A stretch of DNA of 64,000 nt from CAVPNY01 sp963706905. GTDB taxonomy: Bacteria; Chloroflexota; Anaerolineae; Anaerolineales; UBA4823. Location of the stretch: NCBI GenBank assembly GCA_963706905.1, contig CAVPNY010000009.1:372001-436000 (forward strand). Reading direction: 5' to 3'. Numbering within the stretch: the stretch's first letter is position 1; every line of letters begins with the position of its first letter. The position numbers and the translations under genes are program-made. Shown one piece after another: positions 1 through 8,063 of this stretch. Below the pieces are notes generated by a model. The model was not told the DNA's origin. It worked only from the letters and a program-made list of their open reading frames with translations, and searched no databases.

Positions 1-144
1 GGATCACCGTGATGTTCACGAGTGGAGAAACCCAAATCGATCAGATCGGACGGATCCGCCTGGTGAAACAAGCCAAGAAGATACCGATCCTGGCGGCGCA
101 AGGCGTTTGCCCGACCACCGGTCGCACCCAATTGTTGGCCTGGT

Positions 145-324
145 ATGCCAGTGGACGGCGAAAATATTGCCAGTTATGGCAGAAATTCTTGGAAGCACTT
201 GTATGAAGCCGGGCTTACCGTGGAAAATGACTTGGTCTTGTTGGTTTGGGATGGCGCTACAGGTTTTCGACCCTCTTATGAAAATGTCTATTGGCAGGTG
301 CCGCATCGATCCAGTTTAACATAA
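145..324 (+). CDS. 3' end of an unrecognised gene (59-residue open segment)
   Basis: A short reading frame ends at the TAA at 322-324 and reads like real protein (for example GLTVENDLVLLVWDGATGF and an aromatic-rich tail). The frame is closed by TGA at 64-66, and the first ATG after that is at 145, so this is either a very small gene or, more likely, the end of a larger gene disrupted by a frameshift near 100-150. I do not recognise the family. It sits directly upstream of the helicase promoter, whose -35 box overlaps its last codons. Confidence 0.35.
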   Translation: MPVDGENIASYGRNSWKHLYEAGLTVENDLVLLVWDGATGFRPSYENVYWQVPHRSSLT

Positions 325-345
325 GCCCGGAAAATGTGGTATACT
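316..345 (+). promoter_or_regulatory. Extended -10 promoter of the DEAD-box helicase
   Basis: TTAACA (316-321), an 18-bp spacer and TATACT (340-345), preceded by TGG, give a good sigma70 extended -10 promoter. The expected transcription start is near 352. That leaves a leader of about 185 nt before the helicase ATG at 539, which contains the terminator hairpin listed next. Confidence 0.6.
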
Positions 346-410
346 CAGCGCCTTGGTCCAATCCTGGATCACAAGTTTCAGGGAATTGTTTTGGTAGTTC
401 CGAATGATTG

Positions 411-436
411 CCCGACAGAAACAAGTCGGGTTTTTT
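411..436 (+). terminator. Rho-independent terminator hairpin inside the helicase leader
   Basis: CCCGAC (411-416) pairs with GTCGGG (425-430) across an 8-nt loop and is followed at once by six T (431-436). It lies downstream of the best promoter and upstream of the helicase start, so it may act as an attenuator of the helicase mRNA. It could instead terminate the upstream gene. A second hairpin, CGGTTC with GAACCG, follows between about 449 and 472. Confidence 0.65.
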
Positions 437-538
437 GTTGCCAGAAACGGTTCGGCCGCGAGGATGAACCGGGTAAGTTGCGGCAAAGGGACAGATTGGC
501 GGAGTCATCAAAACGGTTCACATTAATTAGGAGTTTTG

Positions 539-2179
539 ATGACAACCGAATTTACCCAACTAGATCTGCACCCTCAGCTGGTGCAGGCTGTCGCTGAGCG
601 CGGCTACCTGACCCCCACCCCTATCCAGGCTTCTTTAATCCCAGTCATGCTGACCGGCCAGGACGTGATTGGCCAGGCGCAGACCGGCACTGGAAAGACC
701 GCAGCATTTGCGCTCCCCATGCTACATAATCTAGAATCCGATGGACATCACGTCCAGGGCCTGGTGCTTGTCCCGACGCGTGAATTGGCCCTGCAAGTTG
801 CCGAGGCTATCGGGGAATACGGCCGTTACAGGAAAGTGCGCGTCCTGGCGGTTTACGGCGGCCAATCATATAGTCTGCAGATCAACAGCCTTAAACGCGG
901 GGTGGATATCGTGGTCGGAACCCCCGGTCGCCTGCTCGACCTGATGCAGAAAGGCATCCTGAATATCCAAAACGTTCGCACGGTAGTGCTGGACGAAGCG
1001 GACGAAATGCTCAGCATGGGCTTTATCGAAGATATCGAGACAATCCTAGCCGAAACCCCTGCTGCCCGCCAGACGGCTCTCTTCTCTGCAACCCTCCCGC
1101 TGGAGATTCGCCGGCTGGCCGACAAATACCTGCGAGATCCACAGGCGATCACCATCCAGCGCGAACAGGTCACCGTTGCTGCTATCGAACAACGCTATTA
1201 TCTGGTGAACGAGGCCGACAAGCTGGCTGCATTGACCCGCCTGTTTGAAATGGAGCCATTCACCAGCGTATTGATCTTCGTGCGCACCCGCGCAGCAACA
1301 GGCGAGCTGGCCAATGAGTTAACCGGGCGCGGTTTCCCTGCCGAAGCCTTGAATGGGGATTTGAATCAAGAAGCACGTGAACGCACTCTCGGCCGTTTCC
1401 GACAGAATCAGATTAAGATGCTGGTGGCGACCGATGTGGCAGCCCGCGGACTGGATATCGACGACATCTCTCATGTGGTCAACTATGAATTGCCCGATGA
1501 TGCAGAAATTTACGTCCACCGCATTGGGCGCACCGGACGCGCCGGTAAGACTGGCATCGCTATCTCGCTGGTTTCGCCATACGAGAAACGCCGCCTTCGC
1601 CAAGTCGAGGCCTTTACCCACAACAAAATTAACCGCGCTACACTGCCTAGCGAAGAAGATATCCGTAATACCCGCGAAGCGCAATTGGTTAACCAGGTGA
1701 CTGTCTGGCTCCAGCGCGGCCGTTGCCGCCGGGAGCGTGAGCTGGCTGAGAGCCTGGTCGCCGCGGGTCACGATCCGATGGATATCGCCGCGGCAGCTCT
1801 GAAAATAGCCCGGGCCGAGGAGAAACAGCGCCCGATCGCGCCAATCCGCGAGGTTGTTGAGTCTCGTCGAATCAATTCTGAGCGTCAATCTATGCGCGGC
1901 ATCCATACCGGTCGCCTGTCGCGCCCGACGCATACTTCCCACGAGCCGGATATGGTGCGCCTGAGTCTCAATGCAGGCAAAGAGCACGGCGTTCGCCCCA
2001 ATGATATTGTCGGCGCGATTGCCGCCCACGCAGATATCCCCGGATACCTGATCGGCAAAATCCACATTCAGGAGAGCCACTCTCTAGTGGATGTCCCAGA
2101 AGCGCTGGCGGCGCAGGTACTGGCAAAATCAGGCGCGGTGCGCATTCGCAAGCAACCCATATCCCTGCGGCGCGCCTAA
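539..2179 (+). CDS. DEAD-box ATP-dependent RNA helicase (CshA/DeaD type)
   Basis: A 546-residue RNA helicase that unwinds short RNA duplexes, typically in ribosome assembly, mRNA turnover and cold adaptation. Visible motifs are Q-motif PTPIQ near 26, Walker A AQTGTGKT (47-54), PTRELALQ near 79, DEAD (152-155), SAT (183-185), ATDVAARGLD near 298 and HRIGRTGR (327-334). After a basic linker, residues about 470-530 resemble the DbpA-type RNA-binding domain (MVRLSLNAGKEHGV). The ATG at 539 is chosen over the TTG at 536 because TAGGAG lies just upstream. The gene converges with the response regulator, overlapping it by 4 bp. Confidence 0.95.
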   Translation: MTTEFTQLDLHPQLVQAVAERGYLTPTPIQASLIPVMLTGQDVIGQAQTGTGKTAAFALPMLHNLESDGHHVQGLVLVPTRELALQVAEAIGEYGRYRKVRVLAVYGGQSYSLQINSLKRGVDIVVGTPGRLLDLMQKGILNIQNVRTVVLDEADEMLSMGFIEDIETILAETPAARQTALFSATLPLEIRRLADKYLRDPQAITIQREQVTVAAIEQRYYLVNEADKLAALTRLFEMEPFTSVLIFVRTRAATGELANELTGRGFPAEALNGDLNQEARERTLGRFRQNQIKMLVATDVAARGLDIDDISHVVNYELPDDAEIYVHRIGRTGRAGKTGIAISLVSPYEKRRLRQVEAFTHNKINRATLPSEEDIRNTREAQLVNQVTVWLQRGRCRRERELAESLVAAGHDPMDIAAAALKIARAEEKQRPIAPIREVVESRRINSERQSMRGIHTGRLSRPTHTSHEPDMVRLSLNAGKEHGVRPNDIVGAIAAHADIPGYLIGKIHIQESHSLVDVPEALAAQVLAKSGAVRIRKQPISLRRA

Positions 2180-2808
2180 GCCAGACCGTATCGCCGGGCA
2201 ATGTCAGCAGCCTGGGTGCGATTTTCAGCCTGTAGCTTTCCCAACAGGCTCGAAACGTGATTCTTAACCGTCCCTTCGGTCAGTACCAATCGCTCAGCGA
2301 TTTCTTTATTCGTAGCCCCCTGCGCCAGGAGCATGAGCACTTCCCGCTCACGCTCGGTCAATGGTTCAAGCGGCGATGCCTGTGGGCGCACCAGCTCGCG
2401 CAAAGCCCGCGAGGCGATCTCCGGTTGAATAAACGGCTCTCCCGCATACACCCGATGAATGGTGGCTACCAGATTTTCGGCTGGGGTATCCTTCAATAGA
2501 TAGCCCATCGCCCCAGCCCGGATGCCCTGGAATACGTAGTCGTCGCGATCGAAGGTGGTCAGGATGATCACCCGAGCATCTGGCCAGGCTGCGCAAATCG
2601 CCGCAGTGGCATCCACACCATTCATTTGTGGCATTTGAACATCCATTAGGATAATATCTGGGCGCAATTCCAACGCCATCCGCATCCCGTTTTCCCCATC
2701 GCTCGCTTCTTCAATCACCTGCATGCCCGGTTCCAGGTTGAGGATGGTTCTTAACCCCTGGCGCATCAAGGTTTGATCCTCGACGAGTAATATGCGAATC
2801 ATGCTCAT
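2176..2808 (-). CDS. LuxR/NarL-family response regulator
   Basis: A 210-residue DNA-binding response regulator. The receiver domain (about 3-120) has the acidic pocket VEDQ at 9-12, the phospho-acceptor Asp56 in ILMDVQMP, Thr in LTTFD and Lys in LLKD. A LuxR-type helix-turn-helix (about 148-208, LTEREREVLMLLAQG) follows. Its ATG overlaps the TGA of the sensor kinase (ATGA at 2805-2808), so the two are co-translated partners. Its likely targets include the neighbouring ABC transporter operon, as in DesKR/LiaRS-like systems (inference). Confidence 0.93.
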   Translation of the reverse strand: MSMIRILLVEDQTLMRQGLRTILNLEPGMQVIEEASDGENGMRMALELRPDIILMDVQMPQMNGVDATAAICAAWPDARVIILTTFDRDDYVFQGIRAGAMGYLLKDTPAENLVATIHRVYAGEPFIQPEIASRALRELVRPQASPLEPLTEREREVLMLLAQGATNKEIAERLVLTEGTVKNHVSSLLGKLQAENRTQAADIARRYGLA

Positions 2809-4043
2809 GTCTCTTTCTCCAGAGTCGGGATACGGATTTCCAGATGGGTGCCTTCTCCGGATTGGCTAAAAATGGACACCTTGCCGCCCAACCCTTCAAT
2901 TCGTTCGCGCATGCCCTGTATACCATAATGACCCTTTACGACTGGCGCGCTGGGGTTAAATCCTGTCCCATCGTCCTTGACAGTTAGATTTACTTCACCT
3001 CTGGTCACCTGCACTTCCAAAGCCACCTTCCGGGCGTTGGCGTGTCTCTCAATATTGGTCAGTGCCTCCTGAGTAACACGCCAAAGCGCTTCCCCGAGGG
3101 GGAGGGGCAATTCGTCAGCCTTCTCATCCACAGAACAACTTGCTTCCACACCGCTCCGCTGGCCAAAATCCACGCACAACTCACACAAGGCCTGCGTCAA
3201 GGGGTGGGAGCCAAGTCCTGGGCTGCGCAACCCGGCCAGGGTACGGCGCAATTCATCCATGCTACTTCGGGTAAGCGCCTTCAATTCATCCATGGTTGCT
3301 GAGGCAGCCTGCGGATCCACCTTATATAACCTTTGGACCGCTTCGAGCTGGATCGCCAGGGCAGCCAAATTATGCCCCAGTGTGTCGTGCATATCACGCG
3401 CCAGGCGCTCTCGCTCGCGCAACACGGCCAGCTCGGCTTCTTTTTCCTGAGATGCTTCTAGCGCTTTCTGAGTCTGACGCAGTTCGTCGATCAGCCGGGC
3501 GCGCTCCTGGCTGGTGCGCCCCAGGTGATTCATATAGATTAGCAGCACTAATATCGACACCCAGCCAGCGATCAAGCCAAAGAGCTCTGGAAGCCCCAGC
3601 CCTTCAATGGTCAGACCTATCGACAGGAAGACATCCACCAGGAAAATGTATAGTGTGCCTACCAGGGCTTGAATCAATGGAAGCATGCCAAACATCTGCC
3701 CCATATAGGTGAACCCCACCCAGAATAGTTGTGGGAATAGCCAGGTCTCAACCGTCCACAAAGCCAGACTGCTGATAAAGTAGACTGGAAACAGCCATGC
3801 TTGCGGAGGGCTTTTTTTGTTCGATATCACCAGCCCCAGATATAACCCAATCTGAACGAGCAACATCATTAAGGCGGCAATATACCGCCAGGTGAGCGCT
3901 CCCCATCCGTTCGCCAGGATCAAAAAGAACGCAAATCCGAGTCCCCCCAGGGTAAGCACGGACCAAAATAAGACATAGCCTTGGTACATGCGGCCTGGGA
4001 GAGGTGGGTATTCTTTTGGAGAGGATTTCATCGGCCGAAACAT
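2805..4043 (-). CDS. Membrane sensor histidine kinase (HisKA_3 / DesK type)
   Basis: A 412-residue sensor kinase. The N-terminal half (about 20-172) has roughly six hydrophobic segments and no recognisable extracellular domain. A short coiled coil (about 180-212) leads to the HisKA_3 dimerisation helix with the phosphorylated His219 in RDMHDTLGHNLAA. The C-terminal HATPase has the N box NIERHANA, a G1-like DDGTGF and GIQGMRERI. It is translationally coupled to the response regulator and follows the ABC exporter on the same strand, so it probably senses envelope state or the exporter's substrate (inference). Confidence 0.92.
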   Translation of the reverse strand: MFRPMKSSPKEYPPLPGRMYQGYVLFWSVLTLGGLGFAFFLILANGWGALTWRYIAALMMLLVQIGLYLGLVISNKKSPPQAWLFPVYFISSLALWTVETWLFPQLFWVGFTYMGQMFGMLPLIQALVGTLYIFLVDVFLSIGLTIEGLGLPELFGLIAGWVSILVLLIYMNHLGRTSQERARLIDELRQTQKALEASQEKEAELAVLRERERLARDMHDTLGHNLAALAIQLEAVQRLYKVDPQAASATMDELKALTRSSMDELRRTLAGLRSPGLGSHPLTQALCELCVDFGQRSGVEASCSVDEKADELPLPLGEALWRVTQEALTNIERHANARKVALEVQVTRGEVNLTVKDDGTGFNPSAPVVKGHYGIQGMRERIEGLGGKVSIFSQSGEGTHLEIRIPTLEKET

Positions 4044-4070
4044 GATTAACAGTGTACCAGAATTCTTATT

Positions 4071-4107
4071 AACCTGACTGGAGAGCTCAAGGCTCTCCAG
4101 TCAGGTT
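4071..4107 (-). terminator. 16-bp perfect hairpin between ABC permease and sensor kinase
   Basis: AACCTGACTGGAGAGC (4071-4086) and its exact reverse complement (4092-4107) flank a 5-nt loop. The stem lies just after the ABC permease stop. A T-tract is weak on both strands, so it may be a terminator or an mRNA-processing or stability stem separating the exporter from the two-component genes. Confidence 0.55.
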
Positions 4108-4121
4108 TCAAAGGTCAACTA

Positions 4122-4871
4122 TCAGTTCCTTGGCGCCCAACGGAAGAGCAAGGCTGCCAGCAAGCCAGCCGCCAGGGTGTATCCAGCCACCAGGAGCAAG
4201 TTGGCGCCGACCGCGCTGCCCCATTCGCCTAGTAAGAGCGGTGGGCGAACCAGCTGGGTAATGGCAAAACCTGGCAGGAACCGGGCGACGGACTGTAACC
4301 ACTCTGGCATACGATCTACAGGCATCACCATATCCGCGATGAACATCTGGCTGAAATACAGGATTTGCCCTAAGGCCACTGCCACGCCAGCTTTGGGAGC
4401 CACACCGCTAACAATTTGGCCCAGCGCTACACTTACAACCAACGCGGCGATAATCATCGGGATTGCCTTGAGCACACCCGCCAGAGTGGGGTTGAAATCA
4501 AAGAACACCACCGCCGTGAGCAGGATCAAAGCTGCCTGGAGCATCCCGATCGAGATGTTGACAATCAAGTAGCTAGAAAGCAGCGTCCTTGCAGGAACGG
4601 GAGTAGCCTGCATGCGCCGGAGAACACCTGTTTCGCGCATATTCACCAGCATCGTTGAGCTGCTCATCAGCCCAAAGGCCAGCACATTCAGGACAATCAC
4701 CCCTGGCAGCATCCAGTCCATGTAGTTTACGCCGTTCACCTCGACTGATCCAAAGACCAGAGCATAGATCACCAGAAGAAATACGGGAAACACCATATTC
4801 CAGAACAAGGTGATCCGATTGCGAAGATGGATCAGGAACATCGCTTTCGTTAAGATCCAAAACCGTTTCAT
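4122..4871 (-). CDS. ABC-2 type transporter permease
   Basis: A roughly 249-residue integral membrane protein of the ABC-2 family with six predicted membrane segments, ending in the conserved TITQL/FLPGFAITQLVRP and RWAPRN regions. The segment MRETGVLRRMQATPVPAR is typical of this family's first cytoplasmic loop. The ATG at 4871 is preferred over that at 4883 because GGAGG lies 5 nt upstream. It is encoded 50 bp after its ATPase and probably exports a drug, lipid or peptide. Confidence 0.9.
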   Translation of the reverse strand: MKRFWILTKAMFLIHLRNRITLFWNMVFPVFLLVIYALVFGSVEVNGVNYMDWMLPGVIVLNVLAFGLMSSSTMLVNMRETGVLRRMQATPVPARTLLSSYLIVNISIGMLQAALILLTAVVFFDFNPTLAGVLKAIPMIIAALVVSVALGQIVSGVAPKAGVAVALGQILYFSQMFIADMVMPVDRMPEWLQSVARFLPGFAITQLVRPPLLLGEWGSAVGANLLLVAGYTLAAGLLAALLFRWAPRN

Positions 4872-4921
4872 AGTAACCTCCATAGTAAGCCCAGAAATGA
4901 AAGATAATATTGTGGTGTAAG

Positions 4922-5863
4922 CTATACTTCCAAAATTCGCCCAGTTAGACGCAGGAATACATCTTCTAGATTGGGTTGGCGCAGCGAAATATCACCCAAC
5001 AATTTACCATGCGTCTCAGCCAGCCTGCCGAGCGCTGCGAGGGTTTCATTCGGAAGGTGGGTTTCGACTTCGAGGTGTTGTCCGGTATAGCGCGCCTGAA
5101 TCACCCCCGGTAGAGGGCGCACGGCTTCCAGGGGCAGGTCCAGATTAGTTTTGAGCATAGCTCCCGTCCCCAGGGAAGCCACAAGGTGAGAAGGCGTATC
5201 GCAGGCGACCAACTCCCCCCGATCAATGATTGCCACTCGCCCACACAGCATCTCGGCTTCTTCCATGGAGTGAGTAGTGATCAACACAGTTCGACCCTCA
5301 TCGTGCAAGCAGCGGATCAACCCCCAGATAACCCTGCGCGCCTGGGGATCAAGCGCCTCGGTCGGCTCATCAAGCAACACAATGCTTGGGTTATTGGCTA
5401 CCGCCACTGCCAGGGCTAGCCTCTGGCGCTGTCCGCCGGAGAGTCGTCTCGGGTACACCCCGCGTTGATCTACCAGATCGAAACGCTCCAGGATAGTTTG
5501 AACCTCGCCACGCGTGAGAAAAACATCATACAGGCCTGCATACAACTCCACTAATTCAGCCACCGTCAGGTCGTCCATCAGCGCAGTTTGTTGGAGCTGG
5601 ATACCGAGCAGGCGCTTAATCGACTGCGGCTGTCGGATCACATCCAACCCACCGACATTCACCAGGCCCGCTGCCGGTGGATGCAATCCTTCCAGGATCG
5701 AGAGCAGCGTCGTCTTGCCGGCTCCATTGGGTCCTAACAAACCGAAGATTTCACCAGGCTGGATATCTAGGTCGATTGAATTTAATGCTTGAACCTGGTT
5801 TTTTCCAGGTCGCCCATAAACAGCCTTTAAACCCTGGACAAAGATAATTGGATCTACCATCAT
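4922..5863 (-). CDS. ABC transporter ATP-binding protein
   Basis: A 313-residue nucleotide-binding subunit of the ABC-2 exporter family (DrrA/CcmA-like). It shows Walker A GPNGAGKT (44-51), Q-loop LQQT, signature LSGGQRQRLALA, Walker B IVLLDEPTEALDPQ and the H-switch TTHSMEEAE. The C-terminal 90 residues match the domain common in DrrA-like proteins and end LEDVFLRLTGR. GGAGG precedes tandem ATG codons at 5863 and 5860; either could be the start. First gene of the exporter and two-component unit. Confidence 0.93.
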   Translation of the reverse strand: MMVDPIIFVQGLKAVYGRPGKNQVQALNSIDLDIQPGEIFGLLGPNGAGKTTLLSILEGLHPPAAGLVNVGGLDVIRQPQSIKRLLGIQLQQTALMDDLTVAELVELYAGLYDVFLTRGEVQTILERFDLVDQRGVYPRRLSGGQRQRLALAVAVANNPSIVLLDEPTEALDPQARRVIWGLIRCLHDEGRTVLITTHSMEEAEMLCGRVAIIDRGELVACDTPSHLVASLGTGAMLKTNLDLPLEAVRPLPGVIQARYTGQHLEVETHLPNETLAALGRLAETHGKLLGDISLRQPNLEDVFLRLTGRILEV

Positions 5864-6014
5864 TTACCTCCATAACAGCGAATAATCTATTACCAGGATA
5901 CCCGCAGAACGAGGCATGAGCCAGTGCCAGAAGGTAGAAATAAAGATCTGTTCAGGGTAGAAATCTGGAATGCCGAAAGACATGCGATCTAGCCGCCAAT
6001 CGACATCCCGCTTA

Positions 6015-6332
6015 TTATTTTGAGAAAGCCTGTTTCTCGTCGATCTTGCCCAGAGTAACCGCTTCATCCAACAAGTCAACCAGCCCCCGACGCTTGAAAT
6101 AGAGTGCGGCATAATTGCGCTGCTGCTGGCTGCCATTGAATAGATAATGGCGGAGGCGCGCCCGGCCCTCGCGGGTATCCACTAATCCCAGAGCGTAATC
6201 GACCAGCTTGGTGGTCGCCAGATCATCTTTCAGTGCCAATGCATCCATCAACCGGTCTACATCTTCTGTATTTCCGGAATTTCCGAGGGCAACAAAGCAG
6301 GCGTAGCGGTCGATCGGGTTGATGTTATTCAT
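6015..6332 (-). CDS. Small HEAT-repeat-like hypothetical protein
   Basis: A 105-residue, helix-rich protein without a signal peptide or membrane segment. The pattern YACFVALGNSGNTEDVDRLMDAL followed by a second helical pair resembles HEAT/PBS-type repeats, so a scaffold or binding role is possible, but no family is certain. A good ribosome site (AGGAGGAG) precedes the ATG at 6332. It is followed by about 150 bp without a gene before the ABC ATPase. Confidence 0.7.
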   Translation of the reverse strand: MNNINPIDRYACFVALGNSGNTEDVDRLMDALALKDDLATTKLVDYALGLVDTREGRARLRHYLFNGSQQQRNYAALYFKRRGLVDLLDEAVTLGKIDEKQAFSK

Positions 6333-6402
6333 GGCTCCTCCTGTTATGATCTCTACTCTCTATCGTATGTCTTACATAAGAGGACGTGATCATTCTCAAG
6401 TT

Positions 6403-6436
6403 AAAAATAAAAAGGCGCAGCGTTTTGGCTGCGCCT
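6403..6436 (-). terminator. Strong rho-independent terminator (minus strand)
   Basis: AGGCGCAGC (6413-6421) pairs with GCTGCGCCT (6428-6436). Read on the minus strand the stem runs straight into a T-rich tract (6412 to 6403). It ends the candidate small RNA and would also catch read-through from the DUF5995 gene. Confidence 0.85.
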
Positions 6437-6561
6437 CGTAATTTCTGCGGCTGATCCTGCTCACTTAAGCGGGAACAACCCTCCTGCGCAACCGCTGCAG
6501 CGGTGGAAATTCACCATCGGAATCAGAGAAGCAGACATTCAATTGACAGGTAAACATAATA
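6404..6561 (-). ncRNA. Candidate structured small RNA with its own promoter and terminator
   Basis: A roughly 157-nt transcript is predicted from the promoter at 6568-6596 to the terminator at 6403-6436. Within it, TCTGC and CTGATTCC pair with GGATCAG and GCAGA to close a domain. That domain holds several short stems (GGTG/CACC, CCGC/GCGG, GGG/CCC, GCTT/GAGC). The size and closed-domain shape recall 6S-like RNAs, but I cannot assign a family. An alternative reading is a leaderless 30-residue peptide, ATG at 6557 to TAA at 6465. Sequence evidence for a transcription unit is strong; its function is unknown. Confidence 0.55.
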
Positions 6562-6567
6562 GCGGGC

Positions 6568-6596
6568 ATCATATCACGACGCTAAAGATGCGTCAA
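6568..6596 (-). promoter_or_regulatory. Near-consensus promoter of the small RNA
   Basis: On the minus strand TTGACG (6596-6591), a spacer of exactly 17 bp and TATGAT (6573-6568), preceded by TGA, form a near-perfect sigma70 promoter with extended -10. It starts only 15 bp after the DUF5995 stop codon and points into sequence with no large gene. Confidence 0.75.
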
Positions 6597-6610
6597 TCCA
6601 CGATTGGGAT

Positions 6611-7333
6611 TCATATTAATTCTCCAAGCGCAACGGACCAATCTTTCCCAATAATGGCGCTGGCTTGCCGGAAAGCATCCTCTTCAACATGCCGGATCAC
6701 CTGCAATCGCTCTTCAGATTCCTTCGTCTCCAATACAAGCAAGGCATAATTCCAGACTCGATCGCGCCAGTGTGTAATCAACCGGGAAAGCATCATCTCA
6801 TCAAGCGGGCCGAGTAGTTTATCGAAGATATCCATGGCTGGCATTGCCGGTTCTAACACCGTGTCTTGCACAGCATCGATTGTACGGGCAATAACATCAT
6901 TGACATAGCAATGGTCAGAATAGCGCTCCGCGCGCTGGCCTTCTGAGAGTTGCGCCCACTCGGGTTCCAAGATTTCAACTAATGTTAACACCAAGTCGTA
7001 ATTAATGTGAGCGTTTACTCCGAGCAGTAGCTTTTGTAGCGCCATGTTGTCACTAGTTTGTGTGACCCGATGAGTCAGTTGCCAGATAGGCGGCGCAGAG
7101 GGTGGATCATGCTCATATGCATCCAGGGCAATAAAATAATAGTCCGCAAAACGACGCAGGAGTCGATCTACCCAGCCAGGATCATTAAACTCACGGCGCT
7201 CAATTGCAGCTTGCATATTGCGTGTCATCATAGAGTAGCAATTTAGAAAGATTGCCCGTTGGTCTGACTGATCATCCCAGTGTCTGATCATTTCGAGCAT
7301 GTGCTCAATCACCAATGATTCTGATGTAGGCAA
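6611..7333 (-). CDS. DUF5995 family protein
   Basis: A 240-residue soluble, helical protein. The segment LLLGVNAHINYDLVLTLVEI is the hallmark of DUF5995, a family of unknown function. The best start is TTG at 7333, which has GGGAGG five to six bases upstream; no ATG fits as well. It stands alone on the minus strand, with the small-RNA promoter immediately downstream of its stop. Confidence 0.8.
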   Translation of the reverse strand: MPTSESLVIEHMLEMIRHWDDQSDQRAIFLNCYSMMTRNMQAAIERREFNDPGWVDRLLRRFADYYFIALDAYEHDPPSAPPIWQLTHRVTQTSDNMALQKLLLGVNAHINYDLVLTLVEILEPEWAQLSEGQRAERYSDHCYVNDVIARTIDAVQDTVLEPAMPAMDIFDKLLGPLDEMMLSRLITHWRDRVWNYALLVLETKESEERLQVIRHVEEDAFRQASAIIGKDWSVALGELI

Positions 7334-7431
7334 TTAACCTCCCTTATACATCAATACTTCTGGTCGCGTACCTGGCTTAACGATGCGTGTCTGAAACAAG
7401 CCGATGGGCAGGTTGCGAGCGCGACACGACT

Positions 7432-7896
7432 TTATGCAGACTCAACCTGCAAGCGGCTCTCGATAATATTACCTATGACCAAGTAATGAAAATCCTTACC
7501 CACCAGGGAAATAATCGCCCCCGCTGCCCCGTAGATCACAAAAAACAAACCAACGCAGGCAAAGCCACCCAGGACAGCAAAGGGGAAAAGGCCAGGTAGA
7601 ACAGCCACCCAATCGCTACTCGACCTCTCCGCAAGAGTCATACCACCAAACATGCCGATAAAGGACACAAAATAACACAGCATGCCGATGACATACAAGA
7701 ACAGCAGTATCAGATGAAACACCAAAGCCTGTAATGACTGGAAAGACACATAGCGCGATTTATCTTTTTGGGTGATCCAGATGATAGCCGGGATGATGAT
7801 CCCATAGATAGGGATCAAAATCGCACCGTGCGCCATGGCCGCTAAGATGCGCTCGTCTTGCTTATGAACCTGGGGAAGCAAATCAGTATTTTCCAT
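7432..7896 (-). CDS. DUF4870 family membrane protein
   Basis: A 154-residue membrane protein with about four hydrophobic segments. The order 'ERILAAMAHGAIL', 'IIWITQKDKSRYVSFQS LQAL' and a C-terminal helix pair matches DUF4870 (Tic20-like fold), whose function is unknown. ATG at 7896 has GGGAG upstream. It is not obviously linked to its neighbours. Confidence 0.82.
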   Translation of the reverse strand: MENTDLLPQVHKQDERILAAMAHGAILIPIYGIIIPAIIWITQKDKSRYVSFQSLQALVFHLILLFLYVIGMLCYFVSFIGMFGGMTLAERSSSDWVAVLPGLFPFAVLGGFACVGLFFVIYGAAGAIISLVGKDFHYLVIGNIIESRLQVESA

Positions 7897-8063
7897 GGCT
7901 ATACTCCCTGATGTCTGTGAGCTATTTCAATCCAGCCGCCAGACTTGAGATGTGATTGAATGTCGAATTTCTCCCTAATAAATATAGCATTAATCAAGAA
8001 TCCTGGCAGCGCCATCCAAACTTGGAAGGCAGATTTTGAAAAGTCAATTCGCCTGTCTGGATG

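Noticed and set aside
6404..6561. Assignment of the small RNA as 6S, SRP RNA or a riboswitch.
   Set aside because: Size and a closed domain are suggestive, but no diagnostic motif of these families could be matched by eye.
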